Source: Magnetospirillum sp. 64-120 (GTDB lineage Bacteria > Pseudomonadota > Alphaproteobacteria > Rhodospirillales > Magnetospirillaceae). From it: a stretch of 64,000 bases of DNA. Position 1 is the first letter of the stretch, and each line of letters starts with the position of its first letter. The translations under genes and the position numbers were made by a program. Of this stretch, positions 17,820 to 27,468 are shown one piece after another. The notes beneath the pieces were generated by a model. It made no database searches and was not told the origin of the DNA. It worked only from the letters and a program-made list of their open reading frames with translations. The DNA is taken from NCBI GenBank assembly GCA_001898825.1, contig MKVK01000031.1, positions 1 to 64,000 of the forward strand, written 5' to 3'.

Positions 17820-17903
17820 CCGTCATGGCCGGGCTTGACCCGGCCATCCACGCCGCCCGACGGGCGGATGCATGAACCCCCGGGTCAAGCCCGGGGGTGA
17901 CGG
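17820..17903. repeat. REP/BIME-like palindromic repeat between fba and rpe
   Basis: The 24 bases at 17820-17843 and those at 17880-17903 are inverted copies matching at 21 of 24 positions; each contains the self-complementary core CCGGGCTTGACCCGG or its complement. Between them CCGCCC-GA-GGGCGG forms a smaller hairpin. The whole element folds into one large stem. It sits inside an operon and could modulate read-through or mRNA stability. Confidence 0.7.
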
Positions 17904-17935
17904 GAGAGCGCATCTTTTCGCCAGGGAGGAAAACC

Positions 17936-18586
17936 ATGTCCGTTCTGATCGCGCCGTCCATTCTGTCCGCCGACTTCGCCCAGCTTGGCCCCGAGGTCAA
18001 GGCCATCGACGAAGCCGGGTGCGACTGGATCCATATCGACGTCATGGACGGACATTTCGTCCCCAACCTGACTTTCGGCCCGCCGGTGATCAAGGCCATC
18101 CGGCCGTGGACCAAGAAGACCTTCGACGTCCATCTGATGATCGACCCGGCCCAGCCTTACCTGGAAGACTACGCCAAGGCCGGCGCCGACCTGATCACCG
18201 TCCATGCCGAGGCCGACAAGCACCTGCACCGCTCGGTCCAGGCCATCAAGGGCTTGGGCAAGAAGGCCGGCGTGTCGCTCAACCCGCACACCCCGGAAAA
18301 CGTCATCGAATACGTGCTGGACGACATCGACATGGTGCTGGTGATGAGCGTCAATCCCGGCTTCGGCGGGCAAAGCTTCATCCCCAGCCAATTGGAAAAG
18401 ATTGCCCGCATCAAGAAGATGATCGGCGACCGCAAGATCGACATCCAGGTGGACGGCGGCGTCACCGCCGACAACGCCTGGAAGGTGATCGCCGCCGGCG
18501 CCACCTGTCTGGTCGCCGGTTCCGCCGTGTTCAAGACCAAGGATTACGCCGCAAACATCGCCGCCATCCGGAATTCAAGGGGCTAA
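17936..18586 (+). CDS. rpe: Ribulose-phosphate 3-epimerase
   Basis: This 216-residue TIM-barrel enzyme interconverts ribulose 5-phosphate and xylulose 5-phosphate. PSILSADF at the start, [12 protein letters not shown] (metal ligands His and Asp), [12 protein letters not shown] and VDGGV (second Asp) are all intact. The ATG at 17936 follows AGGGAGGA at 17923-17930. It belongs to the Calvin-cycle group, supplying ribulose 5-phosphate to phosphoribulokinase. Confidence 0.95.
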   Translation: MSVLIAPSILSADFAQLGPEVKAIDEAGCDWIHIDVMDGHFVPNLTFGPPVIKAIRPWTKKTFDVHLMIDPAQPYLEDYAKAGADLITVHAEADKHLHRSVQAIKGLGKKAGVSLNPHTPENVIEYVLDDIDMVLVMSVNPGFGGQSFIPSQLEKIARIKKMIGDRKIDIQVDGGVTADNAWKVIAAGATCLVAGSAVFKTKDYAANIAAIRNSRG

Positions 18587-18630
18587 ATCACACGCCCCGG
18601 TTTAGACACAATCGCGTCATGGTCGCGACA

Positions 18631-18658
18631 CGATGACGGGGCATGATCCCCGTCATCG
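18631..18658. terminator. Perfect hairpin between rpe and galU
   Basis: CGATGACGGGG (18631-18641) pairs perfectly with CCCCGTCATCG (18648-18658) around CATGAT. No T-run follows on either strand, so it may be an attenuator or processing site rather than a full terminator. Confidence 0.45.
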
Positions 18659-18683
18659 AACAACTTCTCTTCGCGAGACGACC

Positions 18684-19559
18684 ATGATCCGTAAGGCTGT
18701 TCTTCCTGTTGCCGGTATGGGCACCCGTGTTCTGCCCGCCACCAAGGTGTTGCCGAAAGAGCTGCTGCCGGTGGTGGACAAGCCGCTGATCCAGTACGCC
18801 GTGGAAGAAGCGGCGGAAGCCGGCATCACCGACATCGTCCTGGTCACCGCCAAGGGCAAGGAATTGCTGGTCGACCATTTCGACCGCAGCCCCGAGCTGG
18901 AGCGTCAGCTGGAAGAACGCGGCAAGCTGGAACTGCTGGACATCGCCCGCTCCACCTGCCCCAAGGGAGTGACCATCACCGCCGTGCGCCAGCCGGCGCC
19001 GCTGGGTCTGGGTCATGCGGTGTGGTGCGCCAAGCCGGTGATCGGCAACGATCCCTTCGCGGTTTTGCTGCCCGACGATCTTATTCTGGGCAAACCCGGC
19101 GCACTGGCCCAGATGGTCAAGCAATGGGAAACCACCCGCGGCCATGTGGTCGCCGTCGAAAACGTGCCGCTGGAGCATGTGAACCGTTACGGCATCCTGG
19201 ACGTCATCGAGGAACAGGGCCAGGTAGCCCGCGCCCGGGGCATGGTGGAAAAGCCGAAACCCGAGGACGCGCCGTCGACGCTTTCGGTGATCGGCCGCTA
19301 CATCCTGGAACCCGCCGTTTTCGATTACCTGGACAAGAAGCAAAAGGGCCAGGGCGGCGAAATCCAGCTGACCGACGCCATCGCCGCCTCCATCGCCCAG
19401 GTCGGCCTGTCGGGCTTCCGCTTCGTCGGCACCCGCTATGACTGCGGCACCAAGGCCGGCTATGTGCAGGCCATCATCGACCAAGCGCTGGGCCACCCCG
19501 ACACCGCCGCCGCCACCCACGCCCACATCCAGTCGCTGTTGGGCCGCCGGGTCGCTTAA
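18684..19559 (+). CDS. galU: UTP--glucose-1-phosphate uridylyltransferase
   Basis: This 291-residue enzyme makes UDP-glucose for polysaccharide and lipopolysaccharide synthesis. The nucleotide-binding start KAVLPVAGMGTRVLPATK, the substrate motif KELLPVVDKPLIQYAVEE and the later GEIQLTDAI are intact. The ATG at 18684 is chosen because the conserved N-terminus starts there, although the frame is open from 18633. A strong terminator follows. Confidence 0.95.
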   Translation: MIRKAVLPVAGMGTRVLPATKVLPKELLPVVDKPLIQYAVEEAAEAGITDIVLVTAKGKELLVDHFDRSPELERQLEERGKLELLDIARSTCPKGVTITAVRQPAPLGLGHAVWCAKPVIGNDPFAVLLPDDLILGKPGALAQMVKQWETTRGHVVAVENVPLEHVNRYGILDVIEEQGQVARARGMVEKPKPEDAPSTLSVIGRYILEPAVFDYLDKKQKGQGGEIQLTDAIAASIAQVGLSGFRFVGTRYDCGTKAGYVQAIIDQALGHPDTAAATHAHIQSLLGRRVA

Positions 19560-19593
19560 CGCCAGACGCCCCCCCTGATTGTCCCCCGAACTG

Positions 19594-19626
19594 CCCCGCC
19601 GGATATCCATCCGGCGGGGATTTTGT
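19594..19626 (+). terminator. Rho-independent terminator after galU
   Basis: CCCCGCCGGA (19594-19603) pairs with TCCGGCGGGG (19610-19619) around a six-base loop, followed by ATTTTGTT. Confidence 0.82.
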
Positions 19627-19656
19627 TGCATCACAACACCTATAAAGATAGCGCGC

Positions 19657-19684
19657 TTCACACATCGACAACCCAAGCTATAAT
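19657..19684 (+). promoter_or_regulatory. Sigma-70-type promoter for the methyltransferase-like gene
   Basis: TTCACA (19657-19662) and TATAAT (19679-19684) are 16 bases apart. The ATG at 19715 follows about 30 bases later, with GGGGAGG as ribosome site. Confidence 0.6.
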
Positions 19685-19714
19685 AGCCCCGGTTTTACAC
19701 GGGGAGGAACAGCG

Positions 19715-20503
19715 ATGGCGCGTTTGGATGGATACGAACAAGACGCGCTGGCGGCGGCGGGAACGGTGATCGAAGCCGACTTCCTGCCTTATCCTTCCAT
19801 GCCGACACCGCGTTACCAGGCCGTCCAAGGACCGAACTGGCATCTGCGCGAAGCCATGATCATCGCCTCACCCGGCTATTTTTCCGGGCCGCGAATGCTG
19901 ACCTGGATGAACTACCTGCTGGTCCGCGACGGCGAAACCTGGATGAGCTTGGTTCCCGGCGAGGTGGAAAGCCAGATGCCGCATCTGGCCGCCGCCCATG
20001 GCACCGTGGTGATCTGCGGCCTGGGCATGGGGGTGATGGCTTACGCGGTTTCCGCCCGCCAACAGGTGGAACACGTCGTCGTGGTCGAACGCGACCGTGA
20101 AGTGATCGACATGTTCAGGCAATTCAGCGGCTTCGACTCGTGGCCGCAGCGGCATAAGGTGGAAATCGTCGAAAGCGACGCCCTGACCTATGCCCGCGAC
20201 GGCGTGGACTTCCTTTATGCCGACATCTGGCCCTATTACCGCATGGATCGCATGATCGACGACATGCGCCGGATGCACGCCAACATCCCCGCCCCCCTGT
20301 GCGGCTATTGGGGACAGGAACTGGACATGGTGGATTGGGCCGCCACCCAAGGCACGGCCCGCGACGATTTCGGTGCCGAACACGTGCGCGCCTTCATGAA
20401 GCATCACGGCCTGCCGTTGACCGGACTGGAAAATCCCGACTACCCGGCTTTGTGCCGCCAAGCCGCCGTCAACCCGGCCATCGGCGCCAACCGCCGCCAG
20501 TAA
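19715..20503 (+). CDS. Methyltransferase-fold protein (spermidine-synthase-like), function unknown
   Basis: This is a 262-residue soluble protein. A Rossmann nucleotide motif VVICGLGMGVMAYAVS (about 97-112), an acidic residue after VVVVERD, VEIVESDAL and VDFLYADIWPYY follow the order of class I S-adenosyl-methionine folds, closest in feel to spermidine synthase relatives. The N-terminal 90 residues are not familiar. The acceptor substrate cannot be named. It has its own promoter and stands alone, converging on a small unknown gene. Confidence 0.6.
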   Translation: MARLDGYEQDALAAAGTVIEADFLPYPSMPTPRYQAVQGPNWHLREAMIIASPGYFSGPRMLTWMNYLLVRDGETWMSLVPGEVESQMPHLAAAHGTVVICGLGMGVMAYAVSARQQVEHVVVVERDREVIDMFRQFSGFDSWPQRHKVEIVESDALTYARDGVDFLYADIWPYYRMDRMIDDMRRMHANIPAPLCGYWGQELDMVDWAATQGTARDDFGAEHVRAFMKHHGLPLTGLENPDYPALCRQAAVNPAIGANRRQ

Positions 20504-20520
20504 CCCGGTGGTCCGCGGCG

Positions 20521-20868
20521 CTAGTCGTAAACATCGACCAGCGTTCCGCGTTGCCGGTCCTGGTCGCGCTGATCTTGTTGGTATTGCTGCTGCGCTTCCG
20601 TCGACAATTGACTGAACTGGACGATGCGCGCCTGGGCTTCGCTCAACGCCTTGGCCTGCTGCACCTGACTGGCTGCGGCACTGGCGACGCTGTCCCCGGC
20701 CTTGTCGGCGTTAGCGGCCCCGGGTTTGACCGAATCCGGGCTTTGACCGCTTTTGACAGCCGCCACTTCGGCGGCGCTGTAGCACAGGTAACCGTTCACC
20801 ATCACCGGATAGACGGTCTCGGCAACGGCGCTGGCGGTAACGCTGGAACTGGTGGAGGAGACGGCCAT
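20521..20868 (-). CDS. Small Ala/Ser/Gln-rich hypothetical protein
   Basis: This 115-residue protein is not recognised. It has a Ser/Thr/Ala-rich start, a short hydrophobic patch (VYPVMVNGYLCYSAAEV) and a Gln-rich helical C-terminus (STEAQQQYQQDQRDQDRQRG). The ATG at 20868 is preceded by GGAGG with five-base spacing, which makes the gene believable. No signal peptide or membrane helix is clear. Confidence 0.55.
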   Translation of the reverse strand: MAVSSTSSSVTASAVAETVYPVMVNGYLCYSAAEVAAVKSGQSPDSVKPGAANADKAGDSVASAAASQVQQAKALSEAQARIVQFSQLSTEAQQQYQQDQRDQDRQRGTLVDVYD

Positions 20869-20948
20869 CACAGCCTCCACATCCGAACCTATTTCATCTT
20901 ACACGCTTTCACCGAGCCGAACCCTGCGTTGGCGGCATGGGGAAAATG

Positions 20949-20978
20949 CAAAAAACCCTGCCTATGATAAAGGCAGGG
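20949..20978 (-). terminator. Strong rho-independent terminator of the cobS-cobT operon
   Basis: On the minus strand CCCTGCCT and AGGCAGGG pair around a seven-base loop (20956-20978), followed by six or more T (20950-20955). It lies about 50 bases after the cobT stop. Confidence 0.85.
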
Positions 20979-21030
20979 CTGCAAGTTTTTTGGTCATACT
21001 GATATTTAGAAAAAGATGTACTAGCGATGC

Positions 21031-22941
21031 CTATCTTTGTCCAGGCCGGATTGTGCTTATCGTTTGCTCATCATCGAACAACGCCGTCAGCTGGCGCATC
21101 ACCGCGCCGCCCAGTTCCTCGGCATCCATGATGGTGACGGCACGCCGGTAATAGCGGGTGACGTCGTGGCCGATCCCGATGGCGATCAGTTCCACCGGTG
21201 ACTTGGTTTCCACATAGTCGATGACGTCGCGCAGGTGCTTTTCCAGGTAATTGCCGGCGTTGACCGAAAGTGTCGAATCGTCCACCGGGGCGCCGTCGGA
21301 AATCACCATCAGGATACGCCGCTGTTCGTTGCGGGCGATCAGCCGGTCATGAGCCCAAAGCAGCGCTTCGCCGTCGATGTTTTCCTTGAGCACGCCTTCG
21401 CGCAGCATCAGGCCCAGATTCTTGCGGGCGCGGCGCCACGGCGCGTCGGCGGCCTTGTAGACGATGTGGCGCAGGTCGTTCAGGCGCCCCGGCTGGGCCG
21501 GCTTGCCGTCGGCGGTCCATTGTTCGCGGGACTGACCGCCCTTCCACGCCTTGGTGGTGAAGCCCAGCACCTCGACCTTGACGGCGCAGCGTTCCAGGGT
21601 GCGGGCCAGGATTTCCGCCGACAGCGCCGCCACCGTGATGGGGCGGCCGCGCATGGAACCGGAATTGTCGATCAACAACGTCACCACGGTGTCGCGGAAC
21701 TCGGTTTCCTTCTCGAACTTGAAGGACAGGGAATGAGTCGGGTTGGCGACGATACGGGCCAAGCGGCTGGTATCCAGGATGCCTTCTTCCAGGTCGAAGT
21801 TCCATGACCGGGTCTGCTGAGCCATCAGCTTGCGCTGCAAGCGGTTGGCCAGCTTGGACACCACGCCCTGCAGATGGGCCATCTGCTGGTCCAACTGGTT
21901 GCGCAGCCGGGTCAACTCTTCCAGCTCGCACAGTTCCTCGGCGGCGACCACCTGATCGTACTTGGTGGTATAGGGGTGATACGGCTTTTCGCCATACCCG
22001 CCGGGCTGCGGGGTGAAGGTCTGGCGTTGCCGCGACGGCCCACCGGGTTCTTCCGTCCCGGCGCCGGCCATCACCACCTCGTCAGACGCGCTTTCCAGCC
22101 CATCTTGTTCGCCCGCCCCTTCGGCGGCACCGGGCGCCGCCTGGGGTTCGCCCTCGCCCTGCTTGCTTTGGCCTTGGCCGTCGCTTTCCTTTTCCTGCTG
22201 GCCCTGGGACTGGCCTTCCTTGGCGTCCTGGCCTTCCTCGTCGGATTGCTTTTCCTCGGTTTCCAACTCGTTGTCGGAAAAGATGTCCAACTGGTGCAGC
22301 AGGTCCTTGAGGCTGCCGGCAAAGGCGTCCTCGTCGGCCAGCATGTCCTTCAGACGGTCCAGGCCTGGGCCGATCTTTTCCTCGACGAAGGGACGCCACA
22401 GATTGACGGCGTTCTCGGCGGCCAAGGGCGGGTCCTGGCCCAGGAAATGTTCGCGGGCGATGAAACGCATGGCTTCCGCCAGCGGCATGTCGTCACGCTT
22501 GGTGATGCGGTCCAGCCCTTCGGCACGGGCCTTTTGTTCCAAGACGGCCGCGATGTTGTCGCCGACACCAGCCATGCGCCGGGCGCCCAGCGCCTCGATG
22601 CGGGCCTGTTCCACCGCTTCATAGACCTTGCGGGCCTGCGGGTCGGGAGGGATGCGCCGGGCGTGCACCGCATCGTTGTGATAGCGGAAACGCAACGCCA
22701 CCGCGTCCGCCGTGCCGCGCAGGCGCACCAGATCGCCCTGGGTCAGGTTCTTCTGCGGGCTGGGCAGCTTGATCTCGGCACCGCGCACCGACGCCGCGCC
22801 AGCCACATACCCCACTTCCAGGTCGGCGCGGCCGGCGATGGCGCGCAGCGCCAAGGCGGTGGCCCGCTTCATGGTGTCGGCAGGACTTTCCTCGCGCACG
22901 GGCAGCGACGAGGACGGATCGGCCGCATTGCGTTCCGGCAC
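21031..22941 (-). CDS. cobT: Cobaltochelatase subunit CobT
   Basis: This 636-residue subunit belongs to the ATP-dependent aerobic cobaltochelatase, which with CobN and CobS inserts cobalt into hydrogenobyrinic acid diamide. The middle is a long Glu/Gln/Gly-rich acidic stretch (about 205-295). The C-terminus is a von Willebrand A domain with the metal-binding DNSGS motif (D425-S429) and [10 protein letters not shown]. The start is GTG at 22941, supported by AAGGAG that overlaps the cobS stop. cobN is not in the window. Confidence 0.93.
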   Translation of the reverse strand: MPERNAADPSSSLPVREESPADTMKRATALALRAIAGRADLEVGYVAGAASVRGAEIKLPSPQKNLTQGDLVRLRGTADAVALRFRYHNDAVHARRIPPDPQARKVYEAVEQARIEALGARRMAGVGDNIAAVLEQKARAEGLDRITKRDDMPLAEAMRFIAREHFLGQDPPLAAENAVNLWRPFVEEKIGPGLDRLKDMLADEDAFAGSLKDLLHQLDIFSDNELETEEKQSDEEGQDAKEGQSQGQQEKESDGQGQSKQGEGEPQAAPGAAEGAGEQDGLESASDEVVMAGAGTEEPGGPSRQRQTFTPQPGGYGEKPYHPYTTKYDQVVAAEELCELEELTRLRNQLDQQMAHLQGVVSKLANRLQRKLMAQQTRSWNFDLEEGILDTSRLARIVANPTHSLSFKFEKETEFRDTVVTLLIDNSGSMRGRPITVAALSAEILARTLERCAVKVEVLGFTTKAWKGGQSREQWTADGKPAQPGRLNDLRHIVYKAADAPWRRARKNLGLMLREGVLKENIDGEALLWAHDRLIARNEQRRILMVISDGAPVDDSTLSVNAGNYLEKHLRDVIDYVETKSPVELIAIGIGHDVTRYYRRAVTIMDAEELGGAVMRQLTALFDDEQTISTIRPGQR

Positions 22942-22953
22942 CGGCCAGACTCC

Positions 22954-23955
22954 TTACAAAGCGACCCGCGCCGGGGTCTCGGGCAGTTCGACGCCGAAGC
23001 AGCGCTGGTAATATTCGGCGATCACCGGGCGTTCGACCTCGTCGCACTTGTTAAGGAAGGTCAGACGGAAGGCGAAGGCCACATCGCCGAAAATCTTGGC
23101 GTTCTCGGCCCAGGTGATGACGGTACGCGGGCTCATCACCGTCGAGATGTCGCCGTTCATGAAGCCCTGGCGGGTCAGATCGGCCAGCGACACCATGCGG
23201 CTGATGATGGTTTGGCCTTCGTCACTTTCGTAACCCGACTGCTTGGCGGCGATGATGGCGCATTCGGCGTCGTGTTCCAGATAGTTCAGGGTGGCGACGA
23301 TGTTCCAGCGGTCCATCTGCCCCTGGTTGATCTGCTGGGTGCCGTGATAAAGCCCGGTGGTGTCGCCCAGGCCCACGGTGTTGGCGGTGGCGAACAGACG
23401 GAAGGCCGAATGCGGGCGGATGACCCGGTTCTGGTCCAACAACGTCAGCTTGCCTTCCACTTCCAGCACGCGCTGGATGACGAACATCACGTCGGGACGG
23501 CCGGCGTCGTATTCGTCGAACACCAGGGCGCAGGGGTGCTGCAACGCCCACGGCAGGATGCCTTCGCGGAATTCGGTGACCTGCTTGCCGTCCTTCAAGA
23601 CGATGGCGTCCTTGCCGATCAGGTCGATACGGCTGACATGGCTGTCCAGGTTGACGCGGATGCACGGCCAGTTCAGCCGCGCCGCCACCTGTTCGATATG
23701 GGTGGACTTGCCGGTGCCGTGATAGCCCTGGACCATGACGCGGCGGTTGTAGGCGAAACCGGCCAGGATGGCCAGCGTGGTGTCGCGGTCGAAGCGATAG
23801 GCCGGGTCCAGGTCGGGGACATGTTCCGAGCCGACGCTGAAAGCGGGCACGCGCAGATCCACGTCGATGCCGAAAACCTCGCGCACGTCGACGTCGATGT
23901 CGGGGGTGGCAAGCGGGTGGTCGGAAGCAAGCGGACTGGCAGATTTCGCGGTCAT
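22954..23955 (-). CDS. cobS: Cobaltochelatase AAA+ subunit CobS
   Basis: This 333-residue MoxR-like AAA+ ATPase forms the ring partner of Cob[10 protein letters not shown] (about 76-84) is Walker [10 protein letters not shown] is Walker B, and FATANTVG is sensor 1. The length is normal. It lies 12 bases upstream of cobT, so the two are co-translated. The dnaJ-like gene is 40 bases upstream on the same strand. Confidence 0.95.
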   Translation of the reverse strand: MTAKSASPLASDHPLATPDIDVDVREVFGIDVDLRVPAFSVGSEHVPDLDPAYRFDRDTTLAILAGFAYNRRVMVQGYHGTGKSTHIEQVAARLNWPCIRVNLDSHVSRIDLIGKDAIVLKDGKQVTEFREGILPWALQHPCALVFDEYDAGRPDVMFVIQRVLEVEGKLTLLDQNRVIRPHSAFRLFATANTVGLGDTTGLYHGTQQINQGQMDRWNIVATLNYLEHDAECAIIAAKQSGYESDEGQTIISRMVSLADLTRQGFMNGDISTVMSPRTVITWAENAKIFGDVAFAFRLTFLNKCDEVERPVIAEYYQRCFGVELPETPARVAL

Positions 23956-23995
23956 GATGGCAAGTGTTTCCCTGTTGGCCGGTTGGCGCCGGCGA

Positions 23996-24574
23996 TCAAT
24001 CTTCCGTGGTCAGGCTATCAAGCAAGGTCTTGTAGGCCTGGTTGATGCGCTTGAAAGCCTCTTCGGCTTCCTTGTCGCCGCCATTGGCATCGGGGTGATG
24101 CTTCTTGACCAGCTTCTTGTAGCACGCTTTCAGGGTGGCGACCGAAGGCATTTCCGTCAACCCCAGCACGACCAGGGCTTCTTCTTCCGGACTGGGTGGC
24201 CGGGTCCGGGCCTTGCGCATTTCCTCGGTCTCGAAATCGAACATGCCCAAGGGATCGTGCACCGAAAAGGTGAAACGCTTGTTGCCGGTCTTGGCCCCCA
24301 GGGGCCACGTCTGGCGCTGCCAGGTGGTCGAGCGCCTGATCTCGTCCTCGATCTGATCCTCGCTCATGCCTTTATAGAAATCCCACGACGCGTTGTAGGC
24401 CCGCACGTGGTCCAGACAGAACCAGTAATATTCGTTCAAATGGTCACGGGATTTCGGCGCCCGGTATTCCCCCTGGGAGGCACAACCGGGATGGTCGCAG
24501 GCCCGCGCCGCCGGCTTGGGCGGTTCGGGCTGCCAGTTGGTGGACCAGGCACGTTTCGAGGAATTGGCTTTCAT
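23996..24574 (-). CDS. DnaJ-domain protein upstream of cobS
   Basis: This 192-residue protein carries its J domain at the C-terminus (about 130-190) with the [10 protein letters not shown] motif needed to stimulate DnaK. The N-terminal part has a Cys/His pattern (CDHPGC... WFCLDH) and aromatic residues, and is found with this J domain across alphaproteobacteria near cobS. The function is not established; help in assembling the cobaltochelatase is only suggested by gene order. Start at 24574 matches the conserved [10 protein letters not shown]. Confidence 0.82.
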   Translation of the reverse strand: MKANSSKRAWSTNWQPEPPKPAARACDHPGCASQGEYRAPKSRDHLNEYYWFCLDHVRAYNASWDFYKGMSEDQIEDEIRRSTTWQRQTWPLGAKTGNKRFTFSVHDPLGMFDFETEEMRKARTRPPSPEEEALVVLGLTEMPSVATLKACYKKLVKKHHPDANGGDKEAEEAFKRINQAYKTLLDSLTTED

Positions 24575-24719
24575 CGCCCTATAATGCTGATCGCAACGGC
24601 CCGAGGCAAGGCGGCGATCCCTGAACACACGCCTCGAATGATAAGCACAAATATCTGTATAATTTTTGGGTGAAAGTGAATACGCACAAGCGACAATACC
24701 TTCCGCCCCATATCACTTT

Positions 24720-24727
24720 ATGGTTAA
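24720..24727 (-). promoter_or_regulatory. Candidate CtrA half-site upstream of the Cache chemoreceptor
   Basis: ATGGTTAA on the plus strand is a perfect match to the alphaproteobacterial CtrA half-site TTAACCAT. It is 86 bases before the ATG, in an AT-rich promoter region. CtrA is encoded in this window. Confidence 0.4.
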
Positions 24728-24813
24728 GATTTTCGTGTAAATTATCGATCTATCATTAGTATTTATTCACATGAAATGTATGTATTATTACGGGAAAACT
24801 TAGGGGGGATACC

Positions 24814-26496
24814 ATGAACTTCAACAACATCTCCATCAGTCAAAGAATCTGGGCCCCGGTCGCACTGCTTGTCATCGTGCTGCTGCTGCTGGGCGCTTTC
24901 AGCGTGACGATGTTGGCGGGTACCGTCATGGACGGCCGCAAGACCCAGGTCCAAAGCCTGGTCCAGGCCGGCATCGGCATCGCCAACCGCTTCCAGGAAG
25001 AAGTCGCCGCCGGCCGCATGAACGCGGACGAAGCGAAAAAGCTGACCTTCCTGGCCTTGGACGGCATGCGCTATGGCAGCGGTGATTACGTCTTCGTCTC
25101 GGATTTCGACGGCACCACCCTGGTCAACGCCAACAAAAGCATCATCGGCAAGAACATGTCCGACGTGAAGGACCCCAACGGCATCGCCTTTGCCAGCGAA
25201 TTGAACGACGCGGCCAAGCGCGGCGGCGGTTTCGTGTCCTATTCGTGGCTGCGCGCCGGTTCGGAAAAGCCTTCACCCAAGATTTCCTATGCGATGAAGC
25301 CCAACGGGCTGGATGTCGCCATCGGTACCGGCATCTATGTCGATGACGTGGACGCCATGGTGCGCGGCCTGGTCACCAAACTGGGAACGGTCGGACTGTC
25401 GGCGGTCGCCATTGCCCTGGTCCTGGCCATTTTGGCCATCCGCTCGGTGGTCAAGCCGTTGACGGCCCTGAACACCCGCATGCAAACCCTGGCCAATGGC
25501 GACCTGGAAACCGAAGTGGTCGGCCGGGATCGCGGCGACGAGATCGGCGCCATGGCCAAGACCTTGCTGGTCTTCCGCGACAACGCCCACGACAAGGTCC
25601 GCCTGGAAGCCGAACAGGTGGAAGCCGCCAAGCGGGCCGAAGCGGAACGCGCCGCCGCCATGGCCCGGGTGGCCGACCAGTTCGAGTCCAGCGTCGGCGA
25701 CATCGTCAGCGCCGTGGTCACCGCTTCGGGCAACCTGCGCGACATCGCCCAGGTCATCCGCGAGAAGGCGGACATCGGTAACCAAAGCACCAGCCAGGCC
25801 AGCACGGCCGCCGAGGAAGCCTCGGCCAACGTGCAGACGGTGGCCGCCGCCAGCGAGGAACTGTCGGCCGCCATCGCCGAGATCGGCCAGCAGGTCGCCC
25901 GCTCCGCTGACATCAGCGATTCGGCCGTCCTCGAAGCCAACAAGGCCAACGACATGGTTCAAGGCCTGGCCCAAGCCGCCGGCCGTATCGGCGAGGTGGT
26001 CAAGCTGATCAACGACATCGCCAGCCAGACCAATCTTCTGGCGCTGAACGCCACCATCGAGGCGGCCCGCGCCGGCGACGCCGGCAAGGGCTTCGCCGTC
26101 GTCGCCAACGAAGTCAAGGCCCTGGCCAACCAGACCGCCAAGGCCACCGACGAAATCGGTTCGCAGATCGCCGGCATCCAAAGCGAAACCAAGGCCACGG
26201 TGCAATCCATCGAAGGCATGGGCAGGACCATCGGCGACATCAACCAGATCGCCAGCGCCATCGCCGCCGCGGTCGAGGAACAAAACGCCGCCACCCAGGA
26301 AATCAGCCGCAACGTCCAGTTGGCGGCGGAAGGTACCAACGGCGTTTCCCACAACATCCTGACCGTGCGCGACGTCGCCGGCGAAACCGCCCATGCCGCG
26401 GAAGGACTGCTGACGGCGGCGGAATTGCTGGGCAGCCAAAGCGAAAGACTGCGCACCGAGGTGCAGAACTTCCTGCTCACCGTGCGCGCCGCCTGA
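24814..26496 (+). CDS. Methyl-accepting chemotaxis protein with single Cache domain
   Basis: This 560-residue chemoreceptor has a first membrane helix at 13-36, a periplasmic single Cache domain (about 40-185, with YGSGDYVFVSDFDG and AIGTGIYVDD), a second helix near 190-212, a HAMP domain, then the signalling hairpin with the invariant tip [20 protein letters not shown]. It should sense a small ligand outside the cytoplasmic membrane and control CheA. AGGGGGG precedes the ATG. A CtrA-like half-site lies upstream. Confidence 0.93.
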   Translation: MNFNNISISQRIWAPVALLVIVLLLLGAFSVTMLAGTVMDGRKTQVQSLVQAGIGIANRFQEEVAAGRMNADEAKKLTFLALDGMRYGSGDYVFVSDFDGTTLVNANKSIIGKNMSDVKDPNGIAFASELNDAAKRGGGFVSYSWLRAGSEKPSPKISYAMKPNGLDVAIGTGIYVDDVDAMVRGLVTKLGTVGLSAVAIALVLAILAIRSVVKPLTALNTRMQTLANGDLETEVVGRDRGDEIGAMAKTLLVFRDNAHDKVRLEAEQVEAAKRAEAERAAAMARVADQFESSVGDIVSAVVTASGNLRDIAQVIREKADIGNQSTSQASTAAEEASANVQTVAAASEELSAAIAEIGQQVARSADISDSAVLEANKANDMVQGLAQAAGRIGEVVKLINDIASQTNLLALNATIEAARAGDAGKGFAVVANEVKALANQTAKATDEIGSQIAGIQSETKATVQSIEGMGRTIGDINQIASAIAAAVEEQNAATQEISRNVQLAAEGTNGVSHNILTVRDVAGETAHAAEGLLTAAELLGSQSERLRTEVQNFLLTVRAA

Positions 26497-26578
26497 CGCA
26501 TTGCAGCAAAGCCAGGGCTTGACGGAACGGCAAAGCCACCCCAAGTCCTGGCTTCTGATTTACGCCAAAGGAGTTTCC

Positions 26579-26869
26579 ATGTCGGTGCGCGCCGCTATCG
26601 AAAGCAAGTTGACCGCCGGACTGGCCCCCCAGCATCTGGACATCGTCGACGATTCCCACCGCCATGCCGGCCACGCCCACCGCATGACCCAACCCGGCCA
26701 TGCCGACCATGCGGGCGAAACCCATTTCAAGATCGCCGTGGTGTCGGCCGCTTTCGCCGGCAAATCGCGGGTGGAACGTCACCGCATGGTCAACACGCTG
26801 CTGGCCGACGAACTGGCCGGCCCGATCCACGCCCTGCAACTGGTGACCAAGACCCCGGACGAGGTTTAG
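26579..26869 (+). CDS. bolA: BolA family protein
   Basis: This 96-residue protein contains the BolA fold: an N-terminal helix (VRAAIESKL), a His-rich loop (DDSHRHAGHAHR), the ETHFKIAVVS strand and the RHRMVNTLLADEL helix-turn-helix-like segment. BolA proteins bind monothiol glutaredoxins and take part in iron-sulfur handling and cell-shape stress responses. The ATG at 26579 has AAGGAG seven bases upstream. Confidence 0.93.
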   Translation: MSVRAAIESKLTAGLAPQHLDIVDDSHRHAGHAHRMTQPGHADHAGETHFKIAVVSAAFAGKSRVERHRMVNTLLADELAGPIHALQLVTKTPDEV

Positions 26870-26881
26870 GGCAAGAACGCC

Positions 26882-27451
26882 TTAGCCGCCCACGCCCCAC
26901 GGCGCCGGGGCCAGGGCGACGATGCGGCTGTAAAGGCCGCGCATTTCTTCCCGCGCGTCCTCGGAAAACAGCGGATCGCGGTTGTCGGCGAAGGCGTCGT
27001 CCAGGGCCTTCCAATCCTCGACGCTCAGTTCCTTGGCGGCCAGGGGCAGAATGATGCTTTCTTCCTTGTGCATGTGCCCCATGCTCATCTCGGCATAGGT
27101 CACCAGCATGTCGGCGAAGCGCATTTCCGCGCCGGGCACCCCCTTGTCCACGTCCGCCAGGGCGGCGCGCAAGCGGATGATTTCTTCCGGCCCGTCATGG
27201 TGTTCGCGTTCCAACTGCGACAAGGTCTCTTCCGCCACCGACGACACCCGGCGCAACGCCTTGAACAGGTATTCGTTTTCCTTGGGGTGGTGGAAGCGCT
27301 CGGGGAAGGCGTCGATGTAGTCGATGATGGCGCCCAGCAACGAAGAGTCAAAGCGCTGCCCGTCACGCATGGCGAAGCCCACCGTGCGCAGGACATGCAG
27401 GACACGGTACAGGTTCCGGTGTTCCGACTTGATGATTTGCAGGGCGCCCAT
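26882..27451 (-). CDS. Hemerythrin-like HHE-domain protein
   Basis: This 189-residue helical-bundle protein has iron-ligand candidates in sequence order: SEHRNL, FHHPKENEYLF, EREHHDG and MGHMHKEE. This is the HHE cation-binding pattern found in DnrN/YtfE-like or general hemerythrin proteins that bind a di-iron centre and respond to oxygen or nitric oxide. It lacks the YtfE N-terminal ScdA domain. It is divergent from an old-yellow-enzyme gene and the two -10 elements overlap. Confidence 0.85.
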   Translation of the reverse strand: MGALQIIKSEHRNLYRVLHVLRTVGFAMRDGQRFDSSLLGAIIDYIDAFPERFHHPKENEYLFKALRRVSSVAEETLSQLEREHHDGPEEIIRLRAALADVDKGVPGAEMRFADMLVTYAEMSMGHMHKEESIILPLAAKELSVEDWKALDDAFADNRDPLFSEDAREEMRGLYSRIVALAPAPWGVGG

Positions 27452-27468
27452 GGACCGTATTCCAAGCT

